From: Ectopseudomonas composti
GTDB lineage: Bacteria; Pseudomonadota; Gammaproteobacteria; Pseudomonadales; Pseudomonadaceae
Direction: 5' to 3'
DNA length: 64,000 nucleotides
Assembly: GCF_001567565.1 (NCBI RefSeq)
Contig: NZ_LSSW01000031.1
Location: forward strand, 62,001 to 126,000
Of this stretch, positions 17,256-27,009 are shown piece by piece. The stretch's first letter is position 1; each line of letters starts with the position of its first letter. The translations under genes were made by a program, and so were the position numbers. Below the pieces are notes generated by a model. That model saw only the letters and a program-made list of their open reading frames with translations, did no database searches and was not told the DNA's origin.

Positions 17256-18275
17256 ATGAAGACCTACGCCCTGGCTGCACTCTGCGTGGCACTGAGCCTG
17301 CCTGTTCTGGCCCAGGCCGAAACGGTCACGCTGAAGGTCGCGCATTTCCTGCCGGCCAACTCCAACGCCCACGCCAACGTCATCAAGCCCTGGTGCGAAC
17401 AGCTCAGCGCCGAGTCGGCCGGGCGCATCACCTGCCAGATCTATCCTTCCATGCAGTTGGGCGGCACGCCCGCCACGCTCGCCGACATGGCGCGCAACGG
17501 CGTGGCCGATATCGTCTGGACGGCGCCGGGCTATTCGGCTGGCAAATTCCCACGGGTGGAGGCGCTGGAGCTGCCGTTCGTCCTGCCCTATGGCGGACAG
17601 CGGGGCAATGCCATCATCTGGGACTACTTCGAGCAGTATGCCCAGGACGATTTCAAGGGATTCAAGGTGCTGGCGCTGTTCGGTGATGGCGGCATGGACG
17701 TGCATACGCGTGACAAGCCGATCAGGTCGCTCGAGGATTTCAAAGGGCTCAAGCTCAGAGCCTCCAGTCGCACTGCCGCCAAGACCCTGGAAAGCCTGGG
17801 AGCAAGCCCTGTGAGCATGCCGCCGGCGCAGATGACCGAGGCGATTGCCAAGGGAGTGGTCGACGGTGCCCTGGCGACCTGGGAGGTGGTGGCGCCAACC
17901 AAGCTCGACGAAGTGACGAACTACCACAGCCTGCTTGGCGAAGGGCAGCCGGCAATCGGTTACACGGTGCTGGGCATGTTGATGAACAAGCGCAAGTACG
18001 ACAGCCTGCCCGCGGACCTAAAGGAAATCGTCGAGCGCAACAGCGGCAAGGTCCTGTCGGAGCGTTTCGGCAAAGCCTGGGACGAGGAGATCGCCAAGAC
18101 TCAGAAGGCTGCGAAGGAGGGCAGTATCGTGGCCCTCGATGCAGGCACCTATGAGGCGATGCAGCGCGCTGCGGCACCGGTGGCCGAGCAGTGGATCGAA
18201 GAAGCGAACGGTCGTGGTCTGGATGCACAGGCGCTGGTAACCGGCTTGCGTCGTCTGGCTGCACAAAAGCGTTGA
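17256..18275 (+). CDS. TRAP transporter substrate-binding protein (DctP family)
   Basis: 339 residues with a Sec signal peptide ending in LAQA (about residue 20). The mature start TVTLKVAHFLPANSNAH and the LGGTPATLADMARNGVADIV segment are typical of DctP-like periplasmic receptors, which bind carboxylates. The start was taken at 17256, 11 bases after GGAG, rather than the ATG 18 bases upstream, because the signal peptide begins there. It is first of a P-Q-M operon. Next to the MoaF/SDR module it could bring in an aromatic or keto-acid substrate; ligand unknown. Confidence 0.9.
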   Translation: MKTYALAALCVALSLPVLAQAETVTLKVAHFLPANSNAHANVIKPWCEQLSAESAGRITCQIYPSMQLGGTPATLADMARNGVADIVWTAPGYSAGKFPRVEALELPFVLPYGGQRGNAIIWDYFEQYAQDDFKGFKVLALFGDGGMDVHTRDKPIRSLEDFKGLKLRASSRTAAKTLESLGASPVSMPPAQMTEAIAKGVVDGALATWEVVAPTKLDEVTNYHSLLGEGQPAIGYTVLGMLMNKRKYDSLPADLKEIVERNSGKVLSERFGKAWDEEIAKTQKAAKEGSIVALDAGTYEAMQRAAAPVAEQWIEEANGRGLDAQALVTGLRRLAAQKR

Positions 18276-18279
18276 TAGG

Positions 18280-18810
18280 ATGAACGAGCCGCTGTCGTTC
18301 GACCCCGTGCCTATGCAGGCGCAAGGACCAACTCGCCGCGTGCTGAACGGGCTCACCCAGGGCTTTGCCCTGTCAGGCGGCTTGCTGTTGCTGGCGCTGA
18401 TCGGCATGTCGCTGATTTCCATCGTCGGCCGCAAGCTGTTCGCTGCGCCGATTCGCGGCGACATGGAGCTCATGCAAGTCGGCGCCGCGGTGGCCATTGC
18501 TGCATTCCTGCCGATGTGCGAGCTGCGCGGCAATCACCTCAAGGCCGATGCCTTCACCCTGGCGGCTCCCGAGGCGGTAAAACGTTGCCTCGATGCTCTG
18601 GCTCATCTGCTCTGTGTTGGGGTTGCCGTCATCCTGGCCTGGCGCACCAGCTTGCAGATGCTAGATAGCCGCGAGTACGGCGATGTCACCACCTTGCTGT
18701 CCATTCCGTTATGGATTCCGTTGCTGCTGATCGTTCCGAGCCTGGTGCTTTTGGCGCTGTGCGCATTGCAGCGGGTTGCCGACATCGTCTTGCCTGGAGC
18801 CAAAGCATGA
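18280..18810 (+). CDS. TRAP transporter small permease (DctQ family)
   Basis: 176 residues with four hydrophobic segments (roughly residues 25-47, 62-85, 108-128, 145-165) and the DctQ-type loop PMCELRGNHLKADAF. It is the small membrane subunit that pairs with the DctM subunit. It begins 4 bases after dctP and its stop overlaps the DctM start (ATGA). Confidence 0.88.
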   Translation: MNEPLSFDPVPMQAQGPTRRVLNGLTQGFALSGGLLLLALIGMSLISIVGRKLFAAPIRGDMELMQVGAAVAIAAFLPMCELRGNHLKADAFTLAAPEAVKRCLDALAHLLCVGVAVILAWRTSLQMLDSREYGDVTTLLSIPLWIPLLLIVPSLVLLALCALQRVADIVLPGAKA

Positions 18811-20129
18811 GTGGTCTGAGTCTCGGCCTATGTGCCTTGGGGGTTACCCTCACGCTGCTGGTGTTGCGGGTGCATATCGGTATCACCATGCTGGTTGGCG
18901 GTGCGCTGTGTTACTGGGCGGTCAATGCCGGTGATCTGAACGCCTTGCTGTTCACCCTCAACAACCTGGTCTACTCGAGGCTTTCCAACTACGACCTGGC
19001 GGTGATTCCGCTGTTCGTGCTGATGGGCCAGTTCGCCACCCATGGTGGCCTGTCGCGTACGATCTTCCAGTGTGCTGCCGCTTTTGTCGGTCACCTGCGC
19101 GGCGGCCTCGGCATTTCCGCCATCGGTGCTTGCGCCGGTTTCGGGGCCATCTGCGGATCCTCCCTGGCCACCTCGGCCACCATGAGTCAGGTGGCTCTGC
19201 CGGAGCTGCGTCGCCATCACTATTCGGGGCGTCTGGCCACGGCTACCGTCGCGGCCGGTGGGACTCTGGGCATTCTGATTCCGCCTTCGGTGCCGTTGAT
19301 CATCTACGCCGTGTTGACCCAGGAATCCATCGCCAAGTTGTTCGTCGCTGCGGTAATTCCCGGTTTGCTGGCAATGCTCGGCTACATGCTGGTACTGCGT
19401 CTGCTGGTTAGCCGCGATGGGGCTGCAGACGAGGGTGTAGCCAAGGCCAGTGCAAGCGAGCGGGTGAGGGCGCTGATCAAGGTTATACCGGTGCTGGTGG
19501 TGTTTCTGGTGGTGATCGTCGGTATCTACGGCGGTTGGGCCAATCCTACCGAGGCGGCCTCGATCGGGGCGGCTGCCTGCGGCATTCTTGCGGTGCTGCA
19601 AGGCGGCATGCGCTGGCTGGGTGTGCGTGCCAGTCTGCTGGGCACCGCCGAGACCACAGCGATGATCTTCTTCGTACTGCTTGGCGCCGATCTGCTGAAC
19701 TCTGGCCTGGCCTTGACCCAGATGCCCACCGAGCTTGCCAGCTGGGTGATGAATGCCGGCTTCGAGCCGATGCTGGTGCTGCTGGCGATTCTGCTGCTGT
19801 ATCTGGTGCTGGGTTGCGTGATGGATTCGCTGGCGATGATTCTGCTGACTATCCCCATCTTCTACCCGCTGATACTCGGTCTGGATTTCTATGGCCTGGA
19901 TGCGACGGCGAAATCCATCTGGTTCGGCATCCTGGCGTTGATGGTGGTGGAGATCGGTCTGATTACGCCGCCACTGGGGATGAACCTGTTCATTGTTCAA
20001 AAGGCGGCAGGGGATGTGTCCTTTGCCGAGACTGCACGAGGCGTGTTGCCTTTCCTCGTCTCCGATCTGTTGCGCATCGCTCTGTTGCTGCTCTTCCCGG
20101 GGATGTGTCTCTGGCTGCTCGGTCTGTAA
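18807..20129 (+). CDS. TRAP transporter large permease (DctM family)
   Basis: 440 residues, almost entirely hydrophobic with about 12 helices. Family marks include PLFVLMGQFATHGGLSR, GAICGSSLATSATMSQVALP, a GTLGILIPPSVPLIIYAVLT block and YLVLGCVMDSLAMILLTIPI. It forms the sodium- or proton-driven solute channel. The true start is the ATG overlapping the DctQ stop; the frame extends 96 bases upstream without meaning. Confidence 0.92.
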   Translation: MSGLSLGLCALGVTLTLLVLRVHIGITMLVGGALCYWAVNAGDLNALLFTLNNLVYSRLSNYDLAVIPLFVLMGQFATHGGLSRTIFQCAAAFVGHLRGGLGISAIGACAGFGAICGSSLATSATMSQVALPELRRHHYSGRLATATVAAGGTLGILIPPSVPLIIYAVLTQESIAKLFVAAVIPGLLAMLGYMLVLRLLVSRDGAADEGVAKASASERVRALIKVIPVLVVFLVVIVGIYGGWANPTEAASIGAAACGILAVLQGGMRWLGVRASLLGTAETTAMIFFVLLGADLLNSGLALTQMPTELASWVMNAGFEPMLVLLAILLLYLVLGCVMDSLAMILLTIPIFYPLILGLDFYGLDATAKSIWFGILALMVVEIGLITPPLGMNLFIVQKAAGDVSFAETARGVLPFLVSDLLRIALLLLFPGMCLWLLGL

Positions 20130-20184
20130 CCCTGCGCAGACGACCAGCGCGCGGGTTGGCCGTCTCAATCACGAGTGATCATGC

Positions 20185-21375
20185 ATGTCCGCAGTCGCCA
20201 ATCCGCAGCGTCTGATCGTTCTTCTCGCTGCTCTGACGGCCTTTGGCCCGCTCTCCATCGATCTGTATCTGCCCAGCTTGCCCCTGATCGCGGCGGATCT
20301 GCGAGCCGCAGAGGCCAGCGTACAACTTACTATCAGCGTATTTCTCGCGGGGCTGTGCTTGGGCATGCTGCTCTATGGGCCGCTTTCGGATCGCTTTGGC
20401 AGGCGTCCGCTGTTGCTCTTCGGTATTAGCCTCTATGTGGCAGCCAGCCTGGGTTGTGCGCTGGCAAGCAGTGCCGAGTCTCTGCTGCTGTGGCGCTTCC
20501 TGCAAGCACTGGGCGGCGCGGCAGCTTCTGTGCTGGCCAGGGCGGTCGTGCGTGATCTGTTTCCCCTGAATGCAGCGGCCAGGGTGTTCTCGCTCATGCA
20601 CTTGGTGACCATGCTCGCCACGCTGTTGGCGCCGTTGGTAGGCAGCTACCTGATGCTGCTGGCGGGGTGGCGTTCGTTGTTCCTGCTGTTATTGGCGATC
20701 GCCGGGCTCTGCCTAACTCTGGTGGTTTCCTACTTGCCGGAAAGTCATCCGCCAGAGCGGCGAGGAGCTTCGCTGGGCCAGGTCTTTCGCGCTTACGGGC
20801 ACATGCTCCGTGCACCTGTGGCGTTGGGGCTCATCCTGTGTATGGGCCTGTCTTTCGCCGGCATGTTCGCCTTCATCACTGCGTCACCCTTTGTTTATAT
20901 CCAGTATTTCGGTGTTTCACCGCAGCACTATGGTGGTTTGTTCGCACTGAACATCGCCGGGGTGATCGTCGCCACCCTGCTCAATGCACGGCTGGTTCCT
21001 CGATTTGGGACGAGGCAGATGCTCAAGGCGGGAGTAGCCGTCGCGGCTTTATCCGGGATCGCCCTTGCTCTTGTGGGAACTTCGAGCCTGGGCTGCCTGC
21101 CTGCCGTGGTGATCTGCGTCCTGCTCTATGTCTGCGTGACCGGTCTGATTGGCGCCAACTGCCTGGCCAGCCTGCTGGCACACTTTCCCCATCAAGCTGG
21201 AGCCGCCGCCGGTCTGGCGGTATCGCTGCAATTTGGCCTCGGTATGCTGTCCAGCGCGTTGGCTGGCGTGTTTCACGACGGCACGGCTGCTCCCATGAGC
21301 ATACTCATCGGCATTTCAGGGATCGGGTGTTCGGTGGCTTACAAGGTTGCGAGGAGATATGGCTTACAACATTAA
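20185..21375 (+). CDS. Bcr/CflA-family MFS efflux protein
   Basis: 396 residues, 12 helices. The N-terminal helix AALTAFGPLSIDLYLPSLPL is the Bcr/CflA hallmark, with motif A as GPLSDRFGRRPLLL and helix 4 carrying ARAVVRDLF. The family exports drugs such as bicyclomycin or cysteine-type metabolites. It follows the DctM gene by 55 bases and may be read through from the TRAP operon; no terminator is seen between them. Confidence 0.85.
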   Translation: MSAVANPQRLIVLLAALTAFGPLSIDLYLPSLPLIAADLRAAEASVQLTISVFLAGLCLGMLLYGPLSDRFGRRPLLLFGISLYVAASLGCALASSAESLLLWRFLQALGGAAASVLARAVVRDLFPLNAAARVFSLMHLVTMLATLLAPLVGSYLMLLAGWRSLFLLLLAIAGLCLTLVVSYLPESHPPERRGASLGQVFRAYGHMLRAPVALGLILCMGLSFAGMFAFITASPFVYIQYFGVSPQHYGGLFALNIAGVIVATLLNARLVPRFGTRQMLKAGVAVAALSGIALALVGTSSLGCLPAVVICVLLYVCVTGLIGANCLASLLAHFPHQAGAAAGLAVSLQFGLGMLSSALAGVFHDGTAAPMSILIGISGIGCSVAYKVARRYGLQH

Positions 21376-21778
21376 ATAGGGGACGCTAGACCGCTAGGTG
21401 GTAAAAAAGTGGTACGAACCGCTGGATTATTCTGCCCAAGGCCTCTAAATCAGTGGCCTGGGTGATTTAGGTCGTCCAATCCATCATCGGGGCGACGGAG
21501 AAGCGGCGGGAAAGGGGCGCGGGTGTGGGCGACTTCGAAGACATACGCAGATTGCTTGTTCAGGGATGAAGGAGTGGCCAGGGTAAATGGCCGAGCCCGC
21601 TCGCTGGCAGCGGGCGGGCGATTCTAGCAAGTCGGGGCGATCTTCTCTCGAAAAACGGACAGCCGAGCGGATGAATGCCTGCTGCAGCGGTGAGCTATTC
21701 GGGTCGGCAGCACACAGCCAATGTCCTTGGCGCATGCGTCACAGAGGCTGCGGGCCTTTGGTGCGCTGCCGTATCGCC
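21376..21778. other. Intergenic region between convergent genes
   Basis: Holds no recognisable gene. Two stem-loops lie here: CTAAATCA (21445-21452) with TGATTTAG (21463-21470), and CCCGCT (21596-21601) with AGCGGG (21609-21614). Either may end transcription from the flanking convergent genes, but neither has a clear T-run. Confidence 0.35.
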
Positions 21779-23917
21779 TTACACCTTGAACTGATCCATC
21801 AGTTTCATCTGGTGGTTGGCCAGATTGTTGAGCTGGCTACTGATTTTCGCCGACTCGGTCGCCTGTTCGGTCAGGGTTTCGGTGACGCTGCGGATGGCCG
21901 CGACGTTGCGATTGACCTCTTCGGCCACGGCGCTCTGCTCTTCGGCGGCGCTGGCGATCTGCAGGTTCATGTCGCTGATCACCGACACCGCTTCGCTGAT
22001 CCGGCCCAGGGCCTGGGCAGCGCGCTGGATTTGCTCGACGTTGGTTTGCGCATGCTGCTGGCTGGCGTGCATGGTGGTGACCACACCACGGGTCGCGCCC
22101 TGGATGCGTTCGATGACCTGACGGATTTCCTCGACCGAATTCTGGGTGCGTTTGGCCAGGTTGCGCACTTCGTCAGCCACCACCGCGAAGCCACGTCCGC
22201 TGTCGCCGGCCCGGGCGGCCTCGATGGCGGCATTGAGCGCCAGCAGGTTGGTCTGCTCGGCAATGCTGCGGATCACTTCCAGCACCGAGCCGATCTGTTC
22301 GCTGTTGACGGCCAGGGCCTCGACCTCGCTCACTGCCTTGCTCACTTCATCGGCCAGCAGGCGGATGTCCTGGCTGCTGCGTTCGATGAGACTCCTGCTC
22401 TGCTGGGCTGATTCGTCGGCGCCCCGGGCTGCTTCGGCGGCATTGGAGGCGCTGCTGGCGACCTCCTGGGCAGTGGCACTCATCTCGTTGGAGGCGGTGG
22501 CCACCTGATCGACTTCGCGGAACTGGATCTGCATGCCGTCGCTGGTCTGGCTGGCGATGTGCGAGGACTGGTCGGCCGTGCTGCGCGCCTCGGTGATGCT
22601 CTGCTTGATCTGGGCGATGGTCGGCTGCAGTTTGTCGAGGAAGCGGTTGAACCAGCTCGCTAGCTCGCCCAGTTCGTCGCGTTTGTTGTAGCGCAGGCGC
22701 TGGGTCAGGTCGCCTTCGCCGCTGGCGATGTCTTTGAGCATGTGGGCCACTTCGTTGATCGGGCGGGTGACGCCGGATGCAGTCAGCCAGATGAGTACCA
22801 GGCCCACCAGGCAGGCCACCAGTGCCACTGCCAGGGCCTTGACGGTGCCGCTGGTCTGGGCCTGGTCGAGCAGGTTCTGCAGCTTCACCGCGTCGGCCAG
22901 CAGCACCTTCTCTGGCAGGCCTATCGATACGCCCCAGGGCTTGGCATTGGCGATGGGACTGACAGGGTAGACGGCATAGATGAAATCGCCCTGGCTGAGG
23001 ATGCTGTGGCTGCCGTTACCCACTGCCGCGAGGATCTTGCGGCCTTCGTCACCCTGGGTTTCGCTGATGTTCTTGCCGATCTGGCTGTCGTCGGTGCTGT
23101 AGGCGGCGAGGGTGCCGCTGGGGGAGACGATCAGCACACGACCGGCGTTGTCGAACAGGCCGCGCTGGGCTTCGCCTGCTGCCGCTTGCAGGGCGGCGAG
23201 CTCGAGGTCGACGCCCATGGTGGCGATCACCTTGTCGCCGTCCATCAGCGGAATCGACAGCGTGGTCATCAGTACGTGCTGGCCTTCCAGGGTGTCGGCA
23301 TAGGGCTCGAGCAGGCAGGCGCTCTTGCGCTCACGAGGGCAGGTGTACCAGCTGTTGTAGGGCGTGCCACTGATGCTCAGCTCGGTTTTATTGAGGTCGC
23401 CCTCGGTGATCATGATGTTCATGGGCTGTGGCGTGCTGCGCGTCCAGGCACTGGAGAAACGGCCGGTTTCGTTGGAGCCATGGGCGCTGTCGTCGACGAA
23501 TTCGGCATCGCGGCCATCCAGCACGTTGGGTTCGAATACCAGCCAGATGCCCAGTACCTTGGTGTTGCGCTCGAAGGCGGTTTTGATGCTCTGGTTGATC
23601 GCTTCACGCAGTGCGGCTGTCGGCATTGCGGTTTTTTCAGCCAGGACCCGCAGGTCGTTCACCTGGTCGGCGAGGCTGGTGACCAGCAGCAGGCTGTCGC
23701 CGAAGGTGCGCTGCAGGCTAACCGCCTGTTCGGATGCGCGGGCTTCCAGCAGCTGCTCGACGCCATCGGTCAGCATTTGGCGGCTGGACGCGCCAGTAAG
23801 CTGGTTGTTCTGGCTGCTCTGGTAGAGGTTCATGCCTACGATCAAGGCCGTCACACCGAGCAGGGAAAGACCCGAGAGCAGGACGATTTTCAGCCGAATG
23901 GACATGGCATTGAACAT
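21779..23917 (-). CDS. Methyl-accepting chemotaxis protein
   Basis: 712 residues from the ATG preceded by AAGAGA; a start 27 bases upstream is less likely. Membrane helix 1 is at about residues 9-30, then comes a large periplasmic dCache-type sensor (about 35-345). Membrane helix 2 (ALAVALVACLVGLVLIWL), a HAMP region and a methyl-accepting coiled coil follow. The conserved hairpin tip reads EQTNLLALNAAIEAARAGDS. The periplasmic domain with its WYTCPRERKSACLLEPYAD region resembles PAS/Cache sensors of small ligands; the attractant is unknown. Transcribed alone and divergent from pqqF. Confidence 0.93.
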   Translation of the reverse strand: MFNAMSIRLKIVLLSGLSLLGVTALIVGMNLYQSSQNNQLTGASSRQMLTDGVEQLLEARASEQAVSLQRTFGDSLLLVTSLADQVNDLRVLAEKTAMPTAALREAINQSIKTAFERNTKVLGIWLVFEPNVLDGRDAEFVDDSAHGSNETGRFSSAWTRSTPQPMNIMITEGDLNKTELSISGTPYNSWYTCPRERKSACLLEPYADTLEGQHVLMTTLSIPLMDGDKVIATMGVDLELAALQAAAGEAQRGLFDNAGRVLIVSPSGTLAAYSTDDSQIGKNISETQGDEGRKILAAVGNGSHSILSQGDFIYAVYPVSPIANAKPWGVSIGLPEKVLLADAVKLQNLLDQAQTSGTVKALAVALVACLVGLVLIWLTASGVTRPINEVAHMLKDIASGEGDLTQRLRYNKRDELGELASWFNRFLDKLQPTIAQIKQSITEARSTADQSSHIASQTSDGMQIQFREVDQVATASNEMSATAQEVASSASNAAEAARGADESAQQSRSLIERSSQDIRLLADEVSKAVSEVEALAVNSEQIGSVLEVIRSIAEQTNLLALNAAIEAARAGDSGRGFAVVADEVRNLAKRTQNSVEEIRQVIERIQGATRGVVTTMHASQQHAQTNVEQIQRAAQALGRISEAVSVISDMNLQIASAAEEQSAVAEEVNRNVAAIRSVTETLTEQATESAKISSQLNNLANHQMKLMDQFKV

Positions 23918-24268
23918 GGCGACGTCTCTTGAGGTGAGCAGCACTTCAATGAAGGCAGCGGATGCTGAAAGGATTTGGATGGGTCTTTTTGTTGTATCGG
24001 CCCGTCACGTGCTTTCGTGAGCGAGGGCGGCGCATCCTGCCTGCAGGTCCATCTTTGCACGTCCTGACATAGACACTAGTCGAGTGCCGCCATAGCGCCA
24101 GCGCAGAGCAGCCTGGGCTGCGAATCGAATCGCTCGGCGGTGGTCAACGCGTTGAATTGGCCGCGCCGGGTAACCGCTGAAAACAGAGCAGGCCATTTCG
24201 CCACCAAGTGGCTAGCGTCTTGCTACGAAAGAAGGATGGCGGCCGACGGGCTATGATCGGGAACCTGT
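23918..24268. other. Divergent intergenic region, chemoreceptor / pqqF
   Basis: About 350 bases with no gene. It should contain the promoters of both flanking genes. No copy of the 16-bp box shared by other operons of the alcohol locus was found, so pqqF may be controlled separately. Confidence 0.35.
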
Positions 24269-26680
24269 ATGGGAGTTTCTCGAGCCATCTCAATGCCTGC
24301 TTACGCTCCAACTCCGCACCGTCGGCTGCTGGCCAGTGGCGCTGTCCTGCATGTCGTCCAGCAACCCTGGGCACGACAGGCGGGCGCTTGCTTGCGGGTG
24401 GCGGCCGGCAGTCATGACGAGCCGCCGGCCTATCCGGGCCTGGCGCACTTTCTCGAGCATCTGCTGTTTCTCGGTAGCCGCGATTACCCCACTGACGAGG
24501 GTTTGATGGCCTTCGTCCAGCGCCATGGCGGGCTGGTCAATGCCTCGACTCAGGCACGGCATACCGATTTCGTCTTTGAGCTGCCGGCCGAACATCTGTC
24601 GGCAGCGCTGACGCGTCTGCTGGACATGCTGAGCCGCCCGCTGCTGGAGATCGACGCGCAGGTGCGCGAGCGCGAGGTGCTGCACGCCGAATACCAGGCG
24701 CGTAGCCAGGATGCCGACGGCCGTATCGATCATGCCCTGGGCCAGGCGCTCGCTGCCGGGCATCGCTGCAGTGAGTTTTTGGCTGGCGACCGCAGCACGC
24801 TGGTCGTGGAATCTGCGGCGTTTCAGCGGGCATTGCACGATTATCACCAGCGCCACTATCAGGCTCGGCATATGTGCCTGACCCTGGTGGGACCACAACC
24901 GGCAGAACAGTTGCTGGATATCGCAGAAGCGCTGCTTGCGGTTTTGCCAGCGGGCGATGGCCAGGCCGATTCAACGCCACCACAGGACCTGTTGCCGCTA
25001 CGGGCGCCGCAGTTGTATCTGCAGCACAACCGCCCCGAGGTGTACCTGGGTGTGGCCGTGCAACTGGATACTCGCGACCTGAATGCTCCCTTGGAGCTGT
25101 TGCTGGACGCCCTGCAGGATCCTGCGCCCGGAGGTTTGCTGGCCGGTTTGCGTGAGCTTGAGCTGTGCCGGCAGTTGCAGACGCGGGTGCTGTATCGGTA
25201 CGAGGGGCAATGCCTGCTGCGCCTGGACTTTCCTGACGCCACGGCAGAGCAGGGCGCGGCGTTGCGCGCGGCCGTGCAGCATTGGGCCGCGTGCCTGCAC
25301 GGCCATGCGGATTGTTCGCAGCGCCTGCAGCACCATCAGCAGGCGGCAATACTCAGGCAGCTCGGGCTCAGCCCGTTGGCGGCGGCCAGGGAGCTGCAAT
25401 CGCCTGCTCAGAACGACGGCCACACCTTGCGCGACCTCGATGCGCTGCTGGCTTGCCTGGCTCGCGGTGAGGGGTTGATCGAGTTGCAGTGCGGCGAACA
25501 GGCGCGGCCCCTGTGGCCGGCAATCGGGCTGGATCTGCCATTGCAGGCCTTGCCGATGCAAGCGTCAGCGCCAATCTCGAAGCGCCAGTGGCGGCTGTCC
25601 AGCGCTGAGCCATTGCTGGCCGGCGCTGCCGTGGCATCGGCCGCTCTGCCATTGGCTGCGCTGCGACACCATCCGGGGCAAGCCGAAGGAGGGCCGGCCG
25701 CCCTTTACTGGCGTGGCCCCTGGTCTGGTGCGGGCGATGTGGCCGCCATCGAAGCGGCTTTGCTGGCACGCAGTGCCGATCTGCGCTGGCGCGGTGAGCG
25801 GCTTGGCATCGCCTGCCAGCTGAACGTGCAAGCTTCCGGCTGGACGCTCTCGTTACGCGGGCCAGCGCCGCTGTTGCCGGCCTTTAGCGGCTTGCTGGTA
25901 CCGTTGCTGTTGGTGGCTGTCGCTGAACCGGCCGAGCCCGCTTCCCAGGGCGTGCTGCTGCGGGCGTTGCTGCAGCGTCTGCCGCAGCTGTGCGAGCTGC
26001 CCGCAGCGTCGCGGCTGGAAGGGCTGAGCGTTGGCCTGGGGGCGAGCGAACAGGCGCAACTGGCCGAGCTGTGCACGGCGGTCGAGCCACTTGCAGAGTT
26101 GCCGCCAACACCATGTATCGACACCGGCATCGACTGGCATCAGGTCGCGCAGCCAGGCGCGGATGCGGCCTTGCTGCTGTTCTGTCCGCTACCGGCTGTC
26201 GACGCCCATACCGATGCCGCTTGGCAGTTGCTCGGGCAGATCGTGCAGGGGCGCTTCTACCAGCGCCTGCGGGGTGAGCTACAACTCGGCTACGCCTTGT
26301 TCGCCGGATTTCGCCAGGTGCAGGGCAGCAGAGGCCTGCTGTTCGCCCTGCAGTCGCCGGTGTGCGATGCGGCCGCTATCTTCGCTCATATACGTGCCTT
26401 TCTGGACGAGCAACGTCAGCAGCTCGAAGCGCTGGACGACGCGGCCGTGTCGCGTTATCGCGATGCCCTGCTGCCGCTACTGAACCCGGCCCAGGCCAAT
26501 TGGCCGCGCGCCGAGCAGCTATGGCAGCTGCATCTGGCAGGCGCGCCCGAGGCGCACCTGCAACAGGTGCAGCAGGCGTTGGCGGCCTTGACCGTCAGCG
26601 ATCTGCTGCGGGCGCATGCGCAATTGCTGCTCGCTCGTGACTGGCGCGTATTGGCCAGCGCAGCGCCGTCGGCCGCCTAG
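24269..26680 (+). CDS. pqqF: PQQ biosynthesis M16 peptidase PqqF
   Basis: 803 residues. The N-terminal insulinase-type (M16) domain has the inverted zinc motif HFLEH and a downstream Glu in REREVLHAEYQ. The long alanine- and leucine-rich remainder matches the low-conservation C-terminal half of PqqF. A block near residue 670 (QGRFYQRLRGELQLGYALFA) is typical of M16 C-terminal domains. PqqF with a partner protease trims the PqqA peptide after PqqE crosslinking. It is 29 kb from pqqABCDE but flanks the same alcohol locus. GGGAA lies 6 bases before the chosen ATG; an ATG 8 codons on is possible. Confidence 0.87.
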   Translation: MGVSRAISMPAYAPTPHRRLLASGAVLHVVQQPWARQAGACLRVAAGSHDEPPAYPGLAHFLEHLLFLGSRDYPTDEGLMAFVQRHGGLVNASTQARHTDFVFELPAEHLSAALTRLLDMLSRPLLEIDAQVREREVLHAEYQARSQDADGRIDHALGQALAAGHRCSEFLAGDRSTLVVESAAFQRALHDYHQRHYQARHMCLTLVGPQPAEQLLDIAEALLAVLPAGDGQADSTPPQDLLPLRAPQLYLQHNRPEVYLGVAVQLDTRDLNAPLELLLDALQDPAPGGLLAGLRELELCRQLQTRVLYRYEGQCLLRLDFPDATAEQGAALRAAVQHWAACLHGHADCSQRLQHHQQAAILRQLGLSPLAAARELQSPAQNDGHTLRDLDALLACLARGEGLIELQCGEQARPLWPAIGLDLPLQALPMQASAPISKRQWRLSSAEPLLAGAAVASAALPLAALRHHPGQAEGGPAALYWRGPWSGAGDVAAIEAALLARSADLRWRGERLGIACQLNVQASGWTLSLRGPAPLLPAFSGLLVPLLLVAVAEPAEPASQGVLLRALLQRLPQLCELPAASRLEGLSVGLGASEQAQLAELCTAVEPLAELPPTPCIDTGIDWHQVAQPGADAALLLFCPLPAVDAHTDAAWQLLGQIVQGRFYQRLRGELQLGYALFAGFRQVQGSRGLLFALQSPVCDAAAIFAHIRAFLDEQRQQLEALDDAAVSRYRDALLPLLNPAQANWPRAEQLWQLHLAGAPEAHLQQVQQALAALTVSDLLRAHAQLLLARDWRVLASAAPSAA

Positions 26681-27009
26681 GCCGCGTAGTTTCCCACACC
26701 CCGATTCATCTCCATGAACCCGGCCCCGAACGGCCTGGCGTTCTGCCCTGTACGTCTGCCTGCATCTGTTGTTCAGCACTCCTGCGCGACGCGTAATTAC
26801 GCCTCTACGCCCTAGGGCTGGCCCGGTACTAATACCTTTCTCCCACTACCGGTAGCAGGCCGGTCGCGAGCCCGCAGAAGTGGGCCGGTAGCGCCTAGCC
26901 AAAGCAGCAGCGAATCGCTGCCAAGGCAGCGTATGGCCCGGCTGACACGCTTTCGATAATCGCCTCCGACACGACTGCCCTGGCGGTCGCCACTCAAGCG
27001 GAGAGCGTT
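26681..27009. other. Intergenic region upstream of the porin
   Basis: No gene was found in about 330 bases. An imperfect palindrome CTACCGGTAG lies near 26846. It shares the half-site CTACC with the alcohol-locus box but lacks its central AA, so it was not called. GGAGAG precedes the porin ATG. Confidence 0.35.

Noticed and set aside
26845..26857. ACTACCGGTAGCA upstream of the porin as a box
   Set aside because: It has the half-sites but no central AA, so the spacing differs from all the others.
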